A stretch of 64,000 nt of DNA from contig JALJCQ010000020.1 of the NCBI GenBank assembly GCA_023091665.1, positions 248,001 through 312,000 on the forward strand, written 5' to 3'. The position numbers and the translations under genes were made by a program. Positions 48,028 to 61,357 of this stretch are shown in pieces. This stretch comes from Pythium myriotylum (lineage: Eukaryota; Oomycota; Peronosporomycetes; Pythiales; Pythiaceae). Under the pieces are notes generated by a model. That model did no database searches. It was not told the origin of the DNA and saw nothing but the letters and a program-made list of their open reading frames with translations. Numbering within the stretch: position 1 is the first letter of the stretch; every line of letters starts with the position of its first letter.

Positions 48028-48269
48028 ATGGAGACGGAGGACACGACAGCCTCCACATGGAGTGTACACTCGATGCAGAGACAGAGCGTGGAGGTAGCGG
48101 GCTACAGCCAGTCCAACCAGCCCAACACACTGGGTTGGCGTCCTGCGTATGGAGACGGAGGACACGACAGCCTCCACATGGAGTGTACACTCGATGCAGA
48201 GACAGAGCGTGGAGGTAGCGGGCTACAGCCAGTCCAACCAGCCCAACACACTGGGTTGGCGTCCTGCGT
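48028..48269 (+). repeat. 121-bp tandem duplication inside a unit
   Basis: Copies at 48028-48148 and 48149-48269, third consecutive unit of this haplotype. Confidence 0.93.
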
Positions 48270-48602
48270 ATGGATATCCTCTTCCGCCAGTCCTCGCCCT
48301 CTTGATCGTCGTGTTCTCGGTTCTGGCCCGGTGCATCGTCCTTGGTGTGGTCTGGCGGGGGTGGATACCTGCTACCTGGTCTACGTTACTCCTCGAGGAG
48401 TTTCGGGCTTCGCTGGTGGGTGGCCGCCCGTGTGGGCGCGGGAGTGCGGTGGAGGTGTGCGTGTGTGTGTGTGCGTGTGTGTGTAAGAGAGGGTGTGTGT
48501 GGGTGTGAGGGAGAATGTGTGGGTGTGGGTGTGAGAGAGGGTGTGTGTGGTGTGTGCGAAGGTGGCAGAAGGTGCTATAATGTGCAAAAAGGTGGAGCAA
48601 AG

Positions 48603-48675
48603 TATCAATGGAGGGGATCGAACCCTCGATCTCAAGCGTGTGAAGCTTGCGTCCTAACCACTAGACGACACTGAC
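48603..48675 (-). tRNA. tRNA-Val-CAC: tRNA-Val(CAC), copy 45
   Basis: Same gene as at 1204-1276. Unit 47674-48853, 1,180 bp, 121-bp duplication, C-to-G at 48007. Confidence 0.92.
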
Positions 48676-49652
48676 ACTCACACGGATACCCCCGCCCAAA
48701 CACCTCCACAATTAATACTCAACAAAACACACAACACACACAAACGCACAACACACAACACACACTCCAACCACAACACAACACAACACACTCACTCCAC
48801 CAACGTCCAATACCACCTCCCCCATCTCCCAAACCCCCACCCTACATGCGCGCATGGTGTACGTAACCTTCCAGGCCCTCTCCTTTCCACCGCGTATCTC
48901 TCCAATGTGCTCACCGTCGGTTTGGCTCGTCCTCAGCCGAGGTCCATCACCAACCAGTCATCCCACTACACCCTTCTACAACAAAACAAACGCTGTCTCG
49001 TTTGAAACAACCTCGCACTGCCACCCACGCCACCCACGCCACGCCACCGACGCCACCCACGTCGCTTCTCGGGGGCCTCCCCTTCAGCTCTCCTCCCTTC
49101 TCGTGCTTGCCACGTCTACGCCACGCGGTTGGAACCAAACAACCAGCCCACGCGCCGTCGCAATACTTACTCTCACCCACATCCCAACCAACAAGATGAT
49201 GGAGACGGAGGACACGACAGCCTCCACATGGAGTGTACACTCGATGCAGAGACAGAGCGTGGAGGTAGCGGGCTACAGCCAGTCCAACCAGCCCAACACA
49301 CTGGGTTGGCGTCCTGCGTATGGATATCCTCTTCCGCCAGTCCTCGCCCTCTTGATCGTCGTGTTCTCGGTTCTGGCCCGGTGCATCGTCCTTGGTGTGG
49401 TCTGGCGGGGGTGGATACCTGCTACCTGGTCTACGTTACTCCTCGAGGAGTTTCGGGCTTCGCTGGTGGGTGGCCGCCCGTGTGGGCGCGGGAGTGCGGT
49501 GGAGGTGTGCGTGTGTGTGTGTGCGTGTGTGTGTAAGAGAGGGTGTGTGTGGGTGTGAGGGAGAATGTGTGGGTGTGGGTGTGAGAGAGGGTGTGTGTGG
49601 TGTGTGCGAAGGTGGCAGAAGGTGCTATAATGTGCAAAAAGGTGGAGCAAAG

Positions 49653-49725
49653 TATCAATGGAGGGGATCGAACCCTCGATCTCAAGCGTGTGAAGCTTGC
49701 GTCCTAACCACTAGACGACACTGAC
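49653..49725 (-). tRNA. tRNA-Val-CAC: tRNA-Val(CAC), copy 46
   Basis: Same gene as at 1204-1276. Unit 48854-49903, 1,050 bp: one 9-bp motif fewer. Confidence 0.92.
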
Positions 49726-50711
49726 ACTCACACGGATACCCCCGCCCAAACACCTCCACAATTAATACTCAACAAAACACACAACACACACAAACGCACA
49801 ACACACAACACACACTCCAACCACAACACAACACAACACACTCACTCCACCAACGTCCAATACCACCTCCCCCATCTCCCAAACCCCCACCCTACATGCG
49901 CGCATGGTGTACGTAACCTTCCAGGCCCTCTCCTTTCCACCGCGTATCTCTCCAATGTGCTCACCGTCGGTTTGGCTCGTCCTCAGCCGAGGTCCATCAC
50001 CAACCAGTCATCCCACTACACCCTTCTACAACAAAACAAACGCTGTCTCGTTTGAAACAACCTCGCACTGCCACCCACGCCACCCACGCCACCCACGCCA
50101 CGCCACCGACGCCACCCACGTCGCTTCTCGGGGGCCTCCCCTTCAGCTCTCCTCCCTTCTCGTGCTTGCCACGTCTACGCCACGCGGTTGGAACCAAACA
50201 ACCAGCCCACGCGCCGTCGCAATACTTACTCTCACCCACATCCCAACCAACAAGATGATGGAGACGGAGGACACGACAGCCTCCACATGGAGTGTACACT
50301 CGATGCAGAGACAGAGCGTGGAGGTAGCGGGCTACAGCCAGTCCAACCAGCCCAACACACTGGGTTGGCGTCCTGCGTATGGATATCCTCTTCCGCCAGT
50401 CCTCGCCCTCTTGATCGTCGTGTTCTCGGTTCTGGCCCGGTGCATCGTCCTTGGTGTGGTCTGGCGGGGGTGGATACCTGCTACCTGGTCTACGTTACTC
50501 CTCGAGGAGTTTCGGGCTTCGCTGGTGGGTGGCCGCCCGTGTGGGCGCGGGAGTGCGGTGGAGGTGTGCGTGTGTGTGTGTGCGTGTGTGTGTAAGAGAG
50601 GGTGTGTGTGGGTGTGAGGGAGAATGTGTGGGTGTGGGTGTGAGAGAGGGTGTGTGTGGTGTGTGCGAAGGTGGCAGAAGGTGCTATAATGTGCAAAAAG
50701 GTGGAGCAAAG

Positions 50712-50784
50712 TATCAATGGAGGGGATCGAACCCTCGATCTCAAGCGTGTGAAGCTTGCGTCCTAACCACTAGACGACACTGAC
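50712..50784 (-). tRNA. tRNA-Val-CAC: tRNA-Val(CAC), copy 47
   Basis: Same gene as at 1204-1276. Unit 49904-50962, reference type. Confidence 0.92.
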
Positions 50785-51770
50785 ACTCACACGGATACCC
50801 CCGCCCAAACACCTCCACAATTAATACTCAACAAAACACACAACACACACAAACGCACAACACACAACACACACTCCAACCACAACACAACACAACACAC
50901 TCACTCCACCAACGTCCAATACCACCTCCCCCATCTCCCAAACCCCCACCCTACATGCGCGCATGGTGTACGTAACCTTCCAGGCCCTCTCCTTTCCACC
51001 GCGTATCTCTCCAATGTGCTCACCGTCGGTTTGGCTCGTCCTCAGCCGAGGTCCATCACCAACCAGTCATCCCACTACACCCTTCTACAACAAAACAAAC
51101 GCTGTCTCGTTTGAAACAACCTCGCACTGCCACCCACGCCACCCACGCCACCCACGCCACGCCACCGACGCCACCCACGTCGCTTCTCGGGGGCCTCCCC
51201 TTCAGCTCTCCTCCCTTCTCGTGCTTGCCACGTCTACGCCACGCGGTTGGAACCAAACAACCAGCCCACGCGCCGTCGCAATACTTACTCTCACCCACAT
51301 CCCAACCAACAAGATGATGGAGACGGAGGACACGACAGCCTCCACATGGAGTGTACACTCGATGCAGAGACAGAGCGTGGAGGTAGCGGGCTACAGCCAG
51401 TCCAACCAGCCCAACACACTGGGTTGGCGTCCTGCGTATGGATATCCTCTTCCGCCAGTCCTCGCCCTCTTGATCGTCGTGTTCTCGGTTCTGGCCCGGT
51501 GCATCGTCCTTGGTGTGGTCTGGCGGGGGTGGATACCTGCTACCTGGTCTACGTTACTCCTCGAGGAGTTTCGGGCTTCGCTGGTGGGTGGCCGCCCGTG
51601 TGGGCGCGGGAGTGCGGTGGAGGTGTGCGTGTGTGTGTGTGCGTGTGTGTGTAAGAGAGGGTGTGTGTGGGTGTGAGGGAGAATGTGTGGGTGTGGGTGT
51701 GAGAGAGGGTGTGTGTGGTGTGTGCGAAGGTGGCAGAAGGTGCTATAATGTGCAAAAAGGTGGAGCAAAG

Positions 51771-51843
51771 TATCAATGGAGGGGATCGAACCCTCGATCT
51801 CAAGCGTGTGAAGCTTGCGTCCTAACCACTAGACGACACTGAC
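51771..51843 (-). tRNA. tRNA-Val-CAC: tRNA-Val(CAC), copy 48
   Basis: Same gene as at 1204-1276. Unit 50963-52021, reference type. Confidence 0.92.
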
Positions 51844-52829
51844 ACTCACACGGATACCCCCGCCCAAACACCTCCACAATTAATACTCAACAAAACACAC
51901 AACACACACAAACGCACAACACACAACACACACTCCAACCACAACACAACACAACACACTCACTCCACCAACGTCCAATACCACCTCCCCCATCTCCCAA
52001 ACCCCCACCCTACATGCGCGCATGGTGTACGTAACCTTCCAGGCCCTCTCCTTTCCACCGCGTATCTCTCCAATGTGCTCACCGTCGGTTTGGCTCGTCC
52101 TCAGCCGAGGTCCATCACCAACCAGTCATCCCACTACACCCTTCTACAACAAAACAAACGCTGTCTCGTTTGAAACAACCTCGCACTGCCACCCACGCCA
52201 CCCACGCCACCCACGCCACGCCACCGACGCCACCCACGTCGCTTCTCGGGGGCCTCCCCTTCAGCTCTCCTCCCTTCTCGTGCTTGCCACGTCTACGCCA
52301 CGCGGTTGGAACCAAACAACCAGCCCACGCGCCGTCGCAATACTTACTCTCACCCACATCCCAACCAACAAGATGATGGAGACGGAGGACACGACAGCCT
52401 CCACATGGAGTGTACACTCGATGCAGAGACAGAGCGTGGAGGTAGCGGGCTACAGCCAGTCCAACCAGCCCAACACACTGGGTTGGCGTCCTGCGTATGG
52501 ATATCCTCTTCCGCCAGTCCTCGCCCTCTTGATCGTCGTGTTCTCGGTTCTGGCCCGGTGCATCGTCCTTGGTGTGGTCTGGCGGGGGTGGATACCTGCT
52601 ACCTGGTCTACGTTACTCCTCGAGGAGTTTCGGGCTTCGCTGGTGGGTGGCCGCCCGTGTGGGCGCGGGAGTGCGGTGGAGGTGTGCGTGTGTGTGTGTG
52701 CGTGTGTGTGTAAGAGAGGGTGTGTGTGGGTGTGAGGGAGAATGTGTGGGTGTGGGTGTGAGAGAGGGTGTGTGTGGTGTGTGCGAAGGTGGCAGAAGGT
52801 GCTATAATGTGCAAAAAGGTGGAGCAAAG

Positions 52830-52902
52830 TATCAATGGAGGGGATCGAACCCTCGATCTCAAGCGTGTGAAGCTTGCGTCCTAACCACTAGACGACACTG
52901 AC
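52830..52902 (-). tRNA. tRNA-Val-CAC: tRNA-Val(CAC), copy 49
   Basis: Same gene as at 1204-1276. Unit 52022-53078, 1,057 bp: 2-bp AC-tract loss. Confidence 0.92.
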
Positions 52903-53768
52903 ACTCACACGGATACCCCCGCCCAAACACCTCCACAATTAATACTCAACAAAACACACAACACACAAACGCACAACACACAACACACACTCCAACCACA
53001 ACACAACACAACACACTCACTCCACCAACGTCCAATACCACCTCCCCCATCTCCCAAACCCCCACCCTACATGCGCGCATGGTGTACGTAACCTTCCAGG
53101 CCCTCTCCTTTCCACCGCGTATCTCTCCAATGTGCTCACCGTCGGTTTGGCTCGTCCTCAGCCGAGGTCCATCACCAACCAGTCATCCCACTACACCCTT
53201 CTACAACAAAACAAACGCTGTCTCGTTTGAAACAACCTCGCACTGCCACCCACGCCACCCACGCCACCCACGCCACGCCACCGACGCCACCCACGTCGCT
53301 TCTCGGGGGCCTCCCCTTCAGCTCTCCTCCCTTCTCGTGCTTGCCACGTCTACGCCACGCGGTTGGAACCAAACAACCAGCCCACGCGCCGTCGCAATAC
53401 TTACTCTCACCGACATCCCAACCAACAAGATGATGGAGACGGAGGACACGACAGCCTCCACATGGAGTGTACACTCGATGCAGAGACAGAGCGTGGAGGT
53501 AGCGGGCTACAGCCAGTCCAACCAGCCCAACACACTGGGTTGGCGTCCTGCGTATGGATATCCTCTTCCGCCAGTCCTCGCCCTCTTGATCGTCGTGTTC
53601 TCGGTTCTGGCCCGGTGCATCGTCCTTGGTGTGGTCTGGCGGGGGTGGATACCTGCTACCTGGTCTACGTTACTCCTCGAGGAGTTTCGGGCTTCGCTGG
53701 TGGGTGGCCGCCCGTGTGGGCGCGGGAGTGCGGTGGAGGTGTGCGTGTGTGTGGGTGCGTGTGTGTGT

Positions 53769-53820
53769 GAGGGAGAATGTGTGGGTGTGGGTGTGAGGGA
53801 GAATGTGTGGGTGTGGGTGT
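53769..53820 (+). repeat. 26-bp tandem duplication in the GT tract (unique)
   Basis: Copies at 53769-53794 and 53795-53820 of a GAGGGAGAATG...GGGTGT segment. Found only in unit 53079, on top of the 22-bp loss shared with units 1453, 36568 and 62586. Confidence 0.9.
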
Positions 53821-53890
53821 GAGAGAGGGTGTGTGTGGTGTGTGCGAAGGTGGCAGAAGGTGCTATAATGTGCAAAAAGGTGGAGCAAAG

Positions 53891-53963
53891 TATCAATGGA
53901 GGGGATCGAACCCTCGATCTCAAGCGTGTGAAGCTTGCGTCCTAACCACTAGACGACACTGAC
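53891..53963 (-). tRNA. tRNA-Val-CAC: tRNA-Val(CAC), copy 50
   Basis: Same gene as at 1204-1276. Unit 53079-54141, 1,063 bp: 22-bp GT-tract loss plus a unique 26-bp GT-tract duplication, C-to-G at 53412. First of eight consecutive C-to-G units. Confidence 0.92.
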
Positions 53964-54949
53964 ACTCACACGGATACCCCCGCCCAAACACCTCCACAAT
54001 TAATACTCAACAAAACACACAACACACACAAACGCACAACACACAACACACACTCCAACCACAACACAACACAACACACTCACTCCACCAACGTCCAATA
54101 CCACCTCCCCCATCTCCCAAACCCCCACCCTACATGCGCGCATGGTGTACGTAACCTTCCAGGCCCTCTCCTTTCCACCGCGTATCTCTCCAATGTGCTC
54201 ACCGTCGGTTTGGCTCGTCCTCAGCCGAGGTCCATCACCAACCAGTCATCCCACTACACCCTTCTACAACAAAACAAACGCTGTCTCGTTTGAAACAACC
54301 TCGCACTGCCACCCACGCCACCCACGCCACCCACGCCACGCCACCGACGCCACCCACGTCGCTTCTCGGGGGCCTCCCCTTCAGCTCTCCTCCCTTCTCG
54401 TGCTTGCCACGTCTACGCCACGCGGTTGGAACCAAACAACCAGCCCACGCGCCGTCGCAATACTTACTCTCACCGACATCCCAACCAACAAGATGATGGA
54501 GACGGAGGACACGACAGCCTCCACATGGAGTGTACACTCGATGCAGAGACAGAGCGTGGAGGTAGCGGGCTACAGCCAGTCCAACCAGCCCAACACACTG
54601 GGTTGGCGTCCTGCGTATGGATATCCTCTTCCGCCAGTCCTCGCCCTCTTGATCGTCGTGTTCTCGGTTCTGGCCCGGTGCATCGTCCTTGGTGTGGTCT
54701 GGCGGGGGTGGATACCTGCTACCTGGTCTACGTTACTCCTCGAGGAGTTTCGGGCTTCGCTGGTGGGTGGCCGCCCGTGTGGGCGCGGGAGTGCGGTGGA
54801 GGTGTGCGTGTGTGTGTGTGCGTGTGTGTGTAAGAGAGGGTGTGTGTGGGTGTGAGGGAGAATGTGTGGGTGTGGGTGTGAGAGAGGGTGTGTGTGGTGT
54901 GTGCGAAGGTGGCAGAAGGTGCTATAATGTGCAAAAAGGTGGAGCAAAG

Positions 54950-55022
54950 TATCAATGGAGGGGATCGAACCCTCGATCTCAAGCGTGTGAAGCTTGCGTC
55001 CTAACCACTAGACGACACTGAC
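54950..55022 (-). tRNA. tRNA-Val-CAC: tRNA-Val(CAC), copy 51
   Basis: Same gene as at 1204-1276. Unit 54142-55200, 1,059 bp, C-to-G at 54475. Confidence 0.92.
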
Positions 55023-56008
55023 ACTCACACGGATACCCCCGCCCAAACACCTCCACAATTAATACTCAACAAAACACACAACACACACAAACGCACAACA
55101 CACAACACACACTCCAACCACAACACAACACAACACACTCACTCCACCAACGTCCAATACCACCTCCCCCATCTCCCAAACCCCCACCCTACATGCGCGC
55201 ATGGTGTACGTAACCTTCCAGGCCCTCTCCTTTCCACCGCGTATCTCTCCAATGTGCTCACCGTCGGTTTGGCTCGTCCTCAGCCGAGGTCCATCACCAA
55301 CCAGTCATCCCACTACACCCTTCTACAACAAAACAAACGCTGTCTCGTTTGAAACAACCTCGCACTGCCACCCACGCCACCCACGCCACCCACGCCACGC
55401 CACCGACGCCACCCACGTCGCTTCTCGGGGGCCTCCCCTTCAGCTCTCCTCCCTTCTCGTGCTTGCCACGTCTACGCCACGCGGTTGGAACCAAACAACC
55501 AGCCCACGCGCCGTCGCAATACTTACTCTCACCGACATCCCAACCAACAAGATGATGGAGACGGAGGACACGACAGCCTCCACATGGAGTGTACACTCGA
55601 TGCAGAGACAGAGCGTGGAGGTAGCGGGCTACAGCCAGTCCAACCAGCCCAACACACTGGGTTGGCGTCCTGCGTATGGATATCCTCTTCCGCCAGTCCT
55701 CGCCCTCTTGATCGTCGTGTTCTCGGTTCTGGCCCGGTGCATCGTCCTTGGTGTGGTCTGGCGGGGGTGGATACCTGCTACCTGGTCTACGTTACTCCTC
55801 GAGGAGTTTCGGGCTTCGCTGGTGGGTGGCCGCCCGTGTGGGCGCGGGAGTGCGGTGGAGGTGTGCGTGTGTGTGTGTGCGTGTGTGTGTAAGAGAGGGT
55901 GTGTGTGGGTGTGAGGGAGAATGTGTGGGTGTGGGTGTGAGAGAGGGTGTGTGTGGTGTGTGCGAAGGTGGCAGAAGGTGCTATAATGTGCAAAAAGGTG
56001 GAGCAAAG

Positions 56009-56081
56009 TATCAATGGAGGGGATCGAACCCTCGATCTCAAGCGTGTGAAGCTTGCGTCCTAACCACTAGACGACACTGAC
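56009..56081 (-). tRNA. tRNA-Val-CAC: tRNA-Val(CAC), copy 52
   Basis: Same gene as at 1204-1276. Unit 55201-56259, 1,059 bp, C-to-G at 55534. Confidence 0.92.
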
Positions 56082-57067
56082 ACTCACACGGATACCCCCG
56101 CCCAAACACCTCCACAATTAATACTCAACAAAACACACAACACACACAAACGCACAACACACAACACACACTCCAACCACAACACAACACAACACACTCA
56201 CTCCACCAACGTCCAATACCACCTCCCCCATCTCCCAAACCCCCACCCTACATGCGCGCATGGTGTACGTAACCTTCCAGGCCCTCTCCTTTCCACCGCG
56301 TATCTCTCCAATGTGCTCACCGTCGGTTTGGCTCGTCCTCAGCCGAGGTCCATCACCAACCAGTCATCCCACTACACCCTTCTACAACAAAACAAACGCT
56401 GTCTCGTTTGAAACAACCTCGCACTGCCACCCACGCCACCCACGCCACCCACGCCACGCCACCGACGCCACCCACGTCGCTTCTCGGGGGCCTCCCCTTC
56501 AGCTCTCCTCCCTTCTCGTGCTTGCCACGTCTACGCCACGCGGTTGGAACCAAACAACCAGCCCACGCGCCGTCGCAATACTTACTCTCACCGACATCCC
56601 AACCAACAAGATGATGGAGACGGAGGACACGACAGCCTCCACATGGAGTGTACACTCGATGCAGAGACAGAGCGTGGAGGTAGCGGGCTACAGCCAGTCC
56701 AACCAGCCCAACACACTGGGTTGGCGTCCTGCGTATGGATATCCTCTTCCGCCAGTCCTCGCCCTCTTGATCGTCGTGTTCTCGGTTCTGGCCCGGTGCA
56801 TCGTCCTTGGTGTGGTCTGGCGGGGGTGGATACCTGCTACCTGGTCTACGTTACTCCTCGAGGAGTTTCGGGCTTCGCTGGTGGGTGGCCGCCCGTGTGG
56901 GCGCGGGAGTGCGGTGGAGGTGTGCGTGTGTGTGTGTGCGTGTGTGTGTAAGAGAGGGTGTGTGTGGGTGTGAGGGAGAATGTGTGGGTGTGGGTGTGAG
57001 AGAGGGTGTGTGTGGTGTGTGCGAAGGTGGCAGAAGGTGCTATAATGTGCAAAAAGGTGGAGCAAAG

Positions 57068-57140
57068 TATCAATGGAGGGGATCGAACCCTCGATCTCAA
57101 GCGTGTGAAGCTTGCGTCCTAACCACTAGACGACACTGAC
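57068..57140 (-). tRNA. tRNA-Val-CAC: tRNA-Val(CAC), copy 53
   Basis: Same gene as at 1204-1276. Unit 56260-57301, 1,042 bp: unique 17-bp AC-tract loss near 57200, C-to-G at 56593. Confidence 0.92.
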
Positions 57141-58109
57141 ACTCACACGGATACCCCCGCCCAAACACCTCCACAATTAATACTCAACAAAACACACAAC
57201 ACACAACACACACTCCAACCACAACACAACACAACACACTCACTCCACCAACGTCCAATACCACCTCCCCCATCTCCCAAACCCCCACCCTACATGCGCG
57301 CATGGTGTACGTAACCTTCCAGGCCCTCTCCTTTCCACCGCGTATCTCTCCAATGTGCTCACCGTCGGTTTGGCTCGTCCTCAGCCGAGGTCCATCACCA
57401 ACCAGTCATCCCACTACACCCTTCTACAACAAAACAAACGCTGTCTCGTTTGAAACAACCTCGCACTGCCACCCACGCCACCCACGCCACCCACGCCACG
57501 CCACCGACGCCACCCACGTCGCTTCTCGGGGGCCTCCCCTTCAGCTCTCCTCCCTTCTCGTGCTTGCCACGTCTACGCCACGCGGTTGGAACCAAACAAC
57601 CAGCCCACGCGCCGTCGCAATACTTACTCTCACCGACATCCCAACCAACAAGATGATGGAGACGGAGGACACGACAGCCTCCACATGGAGTGTACACTCG
57701 ATGCAGAGACAGAGCGTGGAGGTAGCGGGCTACAGCCAGTCCAACCAGCCCAACACACTGGGTTGGCGTCCTGCGTATGGATATCCTCTTCCGCCAGTCC
57801 TCGCCCTCTTGATCGTCGTGTTCTCGGTTCTGGCCCGGTGCATCGTCCTTGGTGTGGTCTGGCGGGGGTGGATACCTGCTACCTGGTCTACGTTACTCCT
57901 CGAGGAGTTTCGGGCTTCGCTGGTGGGTGGCCGCCCGTGTGGGCGCGGGAGTGCGGTGGAGGTGTGCGTGTGTGTGTGTGCGTGTGTGTGTAAGAGAGGG
58001 TGTGTGTGGGTGTGAGGGAGAATGTGTGGGTGTGGGTGTGAGAGAGGGTGTGTGTGGTGTGTGCGAAGGTGGCAGAAGGTGCTATAATGTGCAAAAAGGT
58101 GGAGCAAAG

Positions 58110-58182
58110 TATCAATGGAGGGGATCGAACCCTCGATCTCAAGCGTGTGAAGCTTGCGTCCTAACCACTAGACGACACTGAC
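58110..58182 (-). tRNA. tRNA-Val-CAC: tRNA-Val(CAC), copy 54
   Basis: Same gene as at 1204-1276. Unit 57302-58360, 1,059 bp, C-to-G at 57635. Confidence 0.92.
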
Positions 58183-59168
58183 ACTCACACGGATACCCCC
58201 GCCCAAACACCTCCACAATTAATACTCAACAAAACACACAACACACACAAACGCACAACACACAACACACACTCCAACCACAACACAACACAACACACTC
58301 ACTCCACCAACGTCCAATACCACCTCCCCCATCTCCCAAACCCCCACCCTACATGCGCGCATGGTGTACGTAACCTTCCAGGCCCTCTCCTTTCCACCGC
58401 GTATCTCTCCAATGTGCTCACCGTCGGTTTGGCTCGTCCTCAGCCGAGGTCCATCACCAACCAGTCATCCCACTACACCCTTCTACAACAAAACAAACGC
58501 TGTCTCGTTTGAAACAACCTCGCACTGCCACCCACGCCACCCACGCCACCCACGCCACGCCACCGACGCCACCCACGTCGCTTCTCGGGGGCCTCCCCTT
58601 CAGCTCTCCTCCCTTCTCGTGCTTGCCACGTCTACGCCACGCGGTTGGAACCAAACAACCAGCCCACGCGCCGTCGCAATACTTACTCTCACCGACATCC
58701 CAACCAACAAGATGATGGAGACGGAGGACACGACAGCCTCCACATGGAGTGTACACTCGATGCAGAGACAGAGCGTGGAGGTAGCGGGCTACAGCCAGTC
58801 CAACCAGCCCAACACACTGGGTTGGCGTCCTGCGTATGGATATCCTCTTCCGCCAGTCCTCGCCCTCTTGATCGTCGTGTTCTCGGTTCTGGCCCGGTGC
58901 ATCGTCCTTGGTGTGGTCTGGCGGGGGTGGATACCTGCTACCTGGTCTACGTTACTCCTCGAGGAGTTTCGGGCTTCGCTGGTGGGTGGCCGCCCGTGTG
59001 GGCGCGGGAGTGCGGTGGAGGTGTGCGTGTGTGTGTGTGCGTGTGTGTGTAAGAGAGGGTGTGTGTGGGTGTGAGGGAGAATGTGTGGGTGTGGGTGTGA
59101 GAGAGGGTGTGTGTGGTGTGTGCGAAGGTGGCAGAAGGTGCTATAATGTGCAAAAAGGTGGAGCAAAG

Positions 59169-59241
59169 TATCAATGGAGGGGATCGAACCCTCGATCTCA
59201 AGCGTGTGAAGCTTGCGTCCTAACCACTAGACGACACTGAC
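59169..59241 (-). tRNA. tRNA-Val-CAC: tRNA-Val(CAC), copy 55
   Basis: Same gene as at 1204-1276. Unit 58361-59417, 1,057 bp: 2-bp AC-tract loss, C-to-G at 58694. Confidence 0.92.
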
Positions 59242-60225
59242 ACTCACACGGATACCCCCGCCCAAACACCTCCACAATTAATACTCAACAAAACACACAA
59301 CACACAAACGCACAACACACAACACACACTCCAACCACAACACAACACAACACACTCACTCCACCAACGTCCAATACCACCTCCCCCATCTCCCAAACCC
59401 CCACCCTACATGCGCGCATGGTGTACGTAACCTTCCAGGCCCTCTCCTTTCCACCGCGTATCTCTCCAATGTGCTCACCGTCGGTTTGGCTCGTCCTCAG
59501 CCGAGGTCCATCACCAACCAGTCATCCCACTACACCCTTCTACAACAAAACAAACGCTGTCTCGTTTGAAACAACCTCGCACTGCCACCCACGCCACCCA
59601 CGCCACCCACGCCACGCCACCGACGCCACCCACGTCGCTTCTCGGGGGCCTCCCCTTCAGCTCTCCTCCCTTCTCGTGCTTGCCACGTCTACGCCACGCG
59701 GTTGGAACCAAACAACCAGCCCACGCGCCGTCGCAATACTTACTCTCACCGACATCCCAACCAACAAGATGATGGAGACGGAGGACACGACAGCCTCCAC
59801 ATGGAGTGTACACTCGATGCAGAGACAGAGCGTGGAGGTAGCGGGCTACAGCCAGTCCAACCAGCCCAACACACTGGGTTGGCGTCCTGCGTATGGATAT
59901 CCTCTTCCGCCAGTCCTCGCCCTCTTGATCGTCGTGTTCTCGGTTCTGGCCCGGTGCATCGTCCTTGGTGTGGTCTGGCGGGGGTGGATACCTGCTACCT
60001 GGTCTACGTTACTCCTCGAGGAGTTTCGGGCTTCGCTGGTGGGTGGCCGCCCGTGTGGGCGCGGGAGTGCGGTGGAGGTGTGCGTGTGTGTGTGTGCGTG
60101 TGTGTGTAAGAGAGGGTGTGTGTGGGTGTGAGGGAGAATGTGTGGGTGTGGGTGTGAGAGAGGGTGTGTGTGGTGTGTGCGAAGGTGGCAGAAGGTGCTA
60201 TAATGTGCAAAAAGGTGGAGCAAAG

Positions 60226-60298
60226 TATCAATGGAGGGGATCGAACCCTCGATCTCAAGCGTGTGAAGCTTGCGTCCTAACCACTAGACGACACTGAC
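60226..60298 (-). tRNA. tRNA-Val-CAC: tRNA-Val(CAC), copy 56
   Basis: Same gene as at 1204-1276. Unit 59418-60476, 1,059 bp, C-to-G at 59751. Confidence 0.92.
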
Positions 60299-61284
60299 AC
60301 TCACACGGATACCCCCGCCCAAACACCTCCACAATTAATACTCAACAAAACACACAACACACACAAACGCACAACACACAACACACACTCCAACCACAAC
60401 ACAACACAACACACTCACTCCACCAACGTCCAATACCACCTCCCCCATCTCCCAAACCCCCACCCTACATGCGCGCATGGTGTACGTAACCTTCCAGGCC
60501 CTCTCCTTTCCACCGCGTATCTCTCCAATGTGCTCACCGTCGGTTTGGCTCGTCCTCAGCCGAGGTCCATCACCAACCAGTCATCCCACTACACCCTTCT
60601 ACAACAAAACAAACGCTGTCTCGTTTGAAACAACCTCGCACTGCCACCCACGCCACCCACGCCACCCACGCCACGCCACCGACGCCACCCACGTCGCTTC
60701 TCGGGGGCCTCCCCTTCAGCTCTCCTCCCTTCTCGTGCTTGCCACGTCTACGCCACGCGGTTGGAACCAAACAACCAGCCCACGCGCCGTCGCAATACTT
60801 ACTCTCACCGACATCCCAACCAACAAGATGATGGAGACGGAGGACACGACAGCCTCCACATGGAGTGTACACTCGATGCAGAGACAGAGCGTGGAGGTAG
60901 CGGGCTACAGCCAGTCCAACCAGCCCAACACACTGGGTTGGCGTCCTGCGTATGGATATCCTCTTCCGCCAGTCCTCGCCCTCTTGATCGTCGTGTTCTC
61001 GGTTCTGGCCCGGTGCATCGTCCTTGGTGTGGTCTGGCGGGGGTGGATACCTGCTACCTGGTCTACGTTACTCCTCGAGGAGTTTCGGGCTTCGCTGGTG
61101 GGTGGCCGCCCGTGTGGGCGCGGGAGTGCGGTGGAGGTGTGCGTGTGTGTGTGTGCGTGTGTGTGTAAGAGAGGGTGTGTGTGGGTGTGAGGGAGAATGT
61201 GTGGGTGTGGGTGTGAGAGAGGGTGTGTGTGGTGTGTGCGAAGGTGGCAGAAGGTGCTATAATGTGCAAAAAGGTGGAGCAAAG

Positions 61285-61357
61285 TATCAATGGAGGGGAT
61301 CGAACCCTCGATCTCAAGCGTGTGAAGCTTGCGTCCTAACCACTAGACGACACTGAC
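61285..61357 (-). tRNA. tRNA-Val-CAC: tRNA-Val(CAC), copy 57
   Basis: Same gene as at 1204-1276. Unit 60477-61535, 1,059 bp, C-to-G at 60810, last of the eight-unit run. Confidence 0.92.
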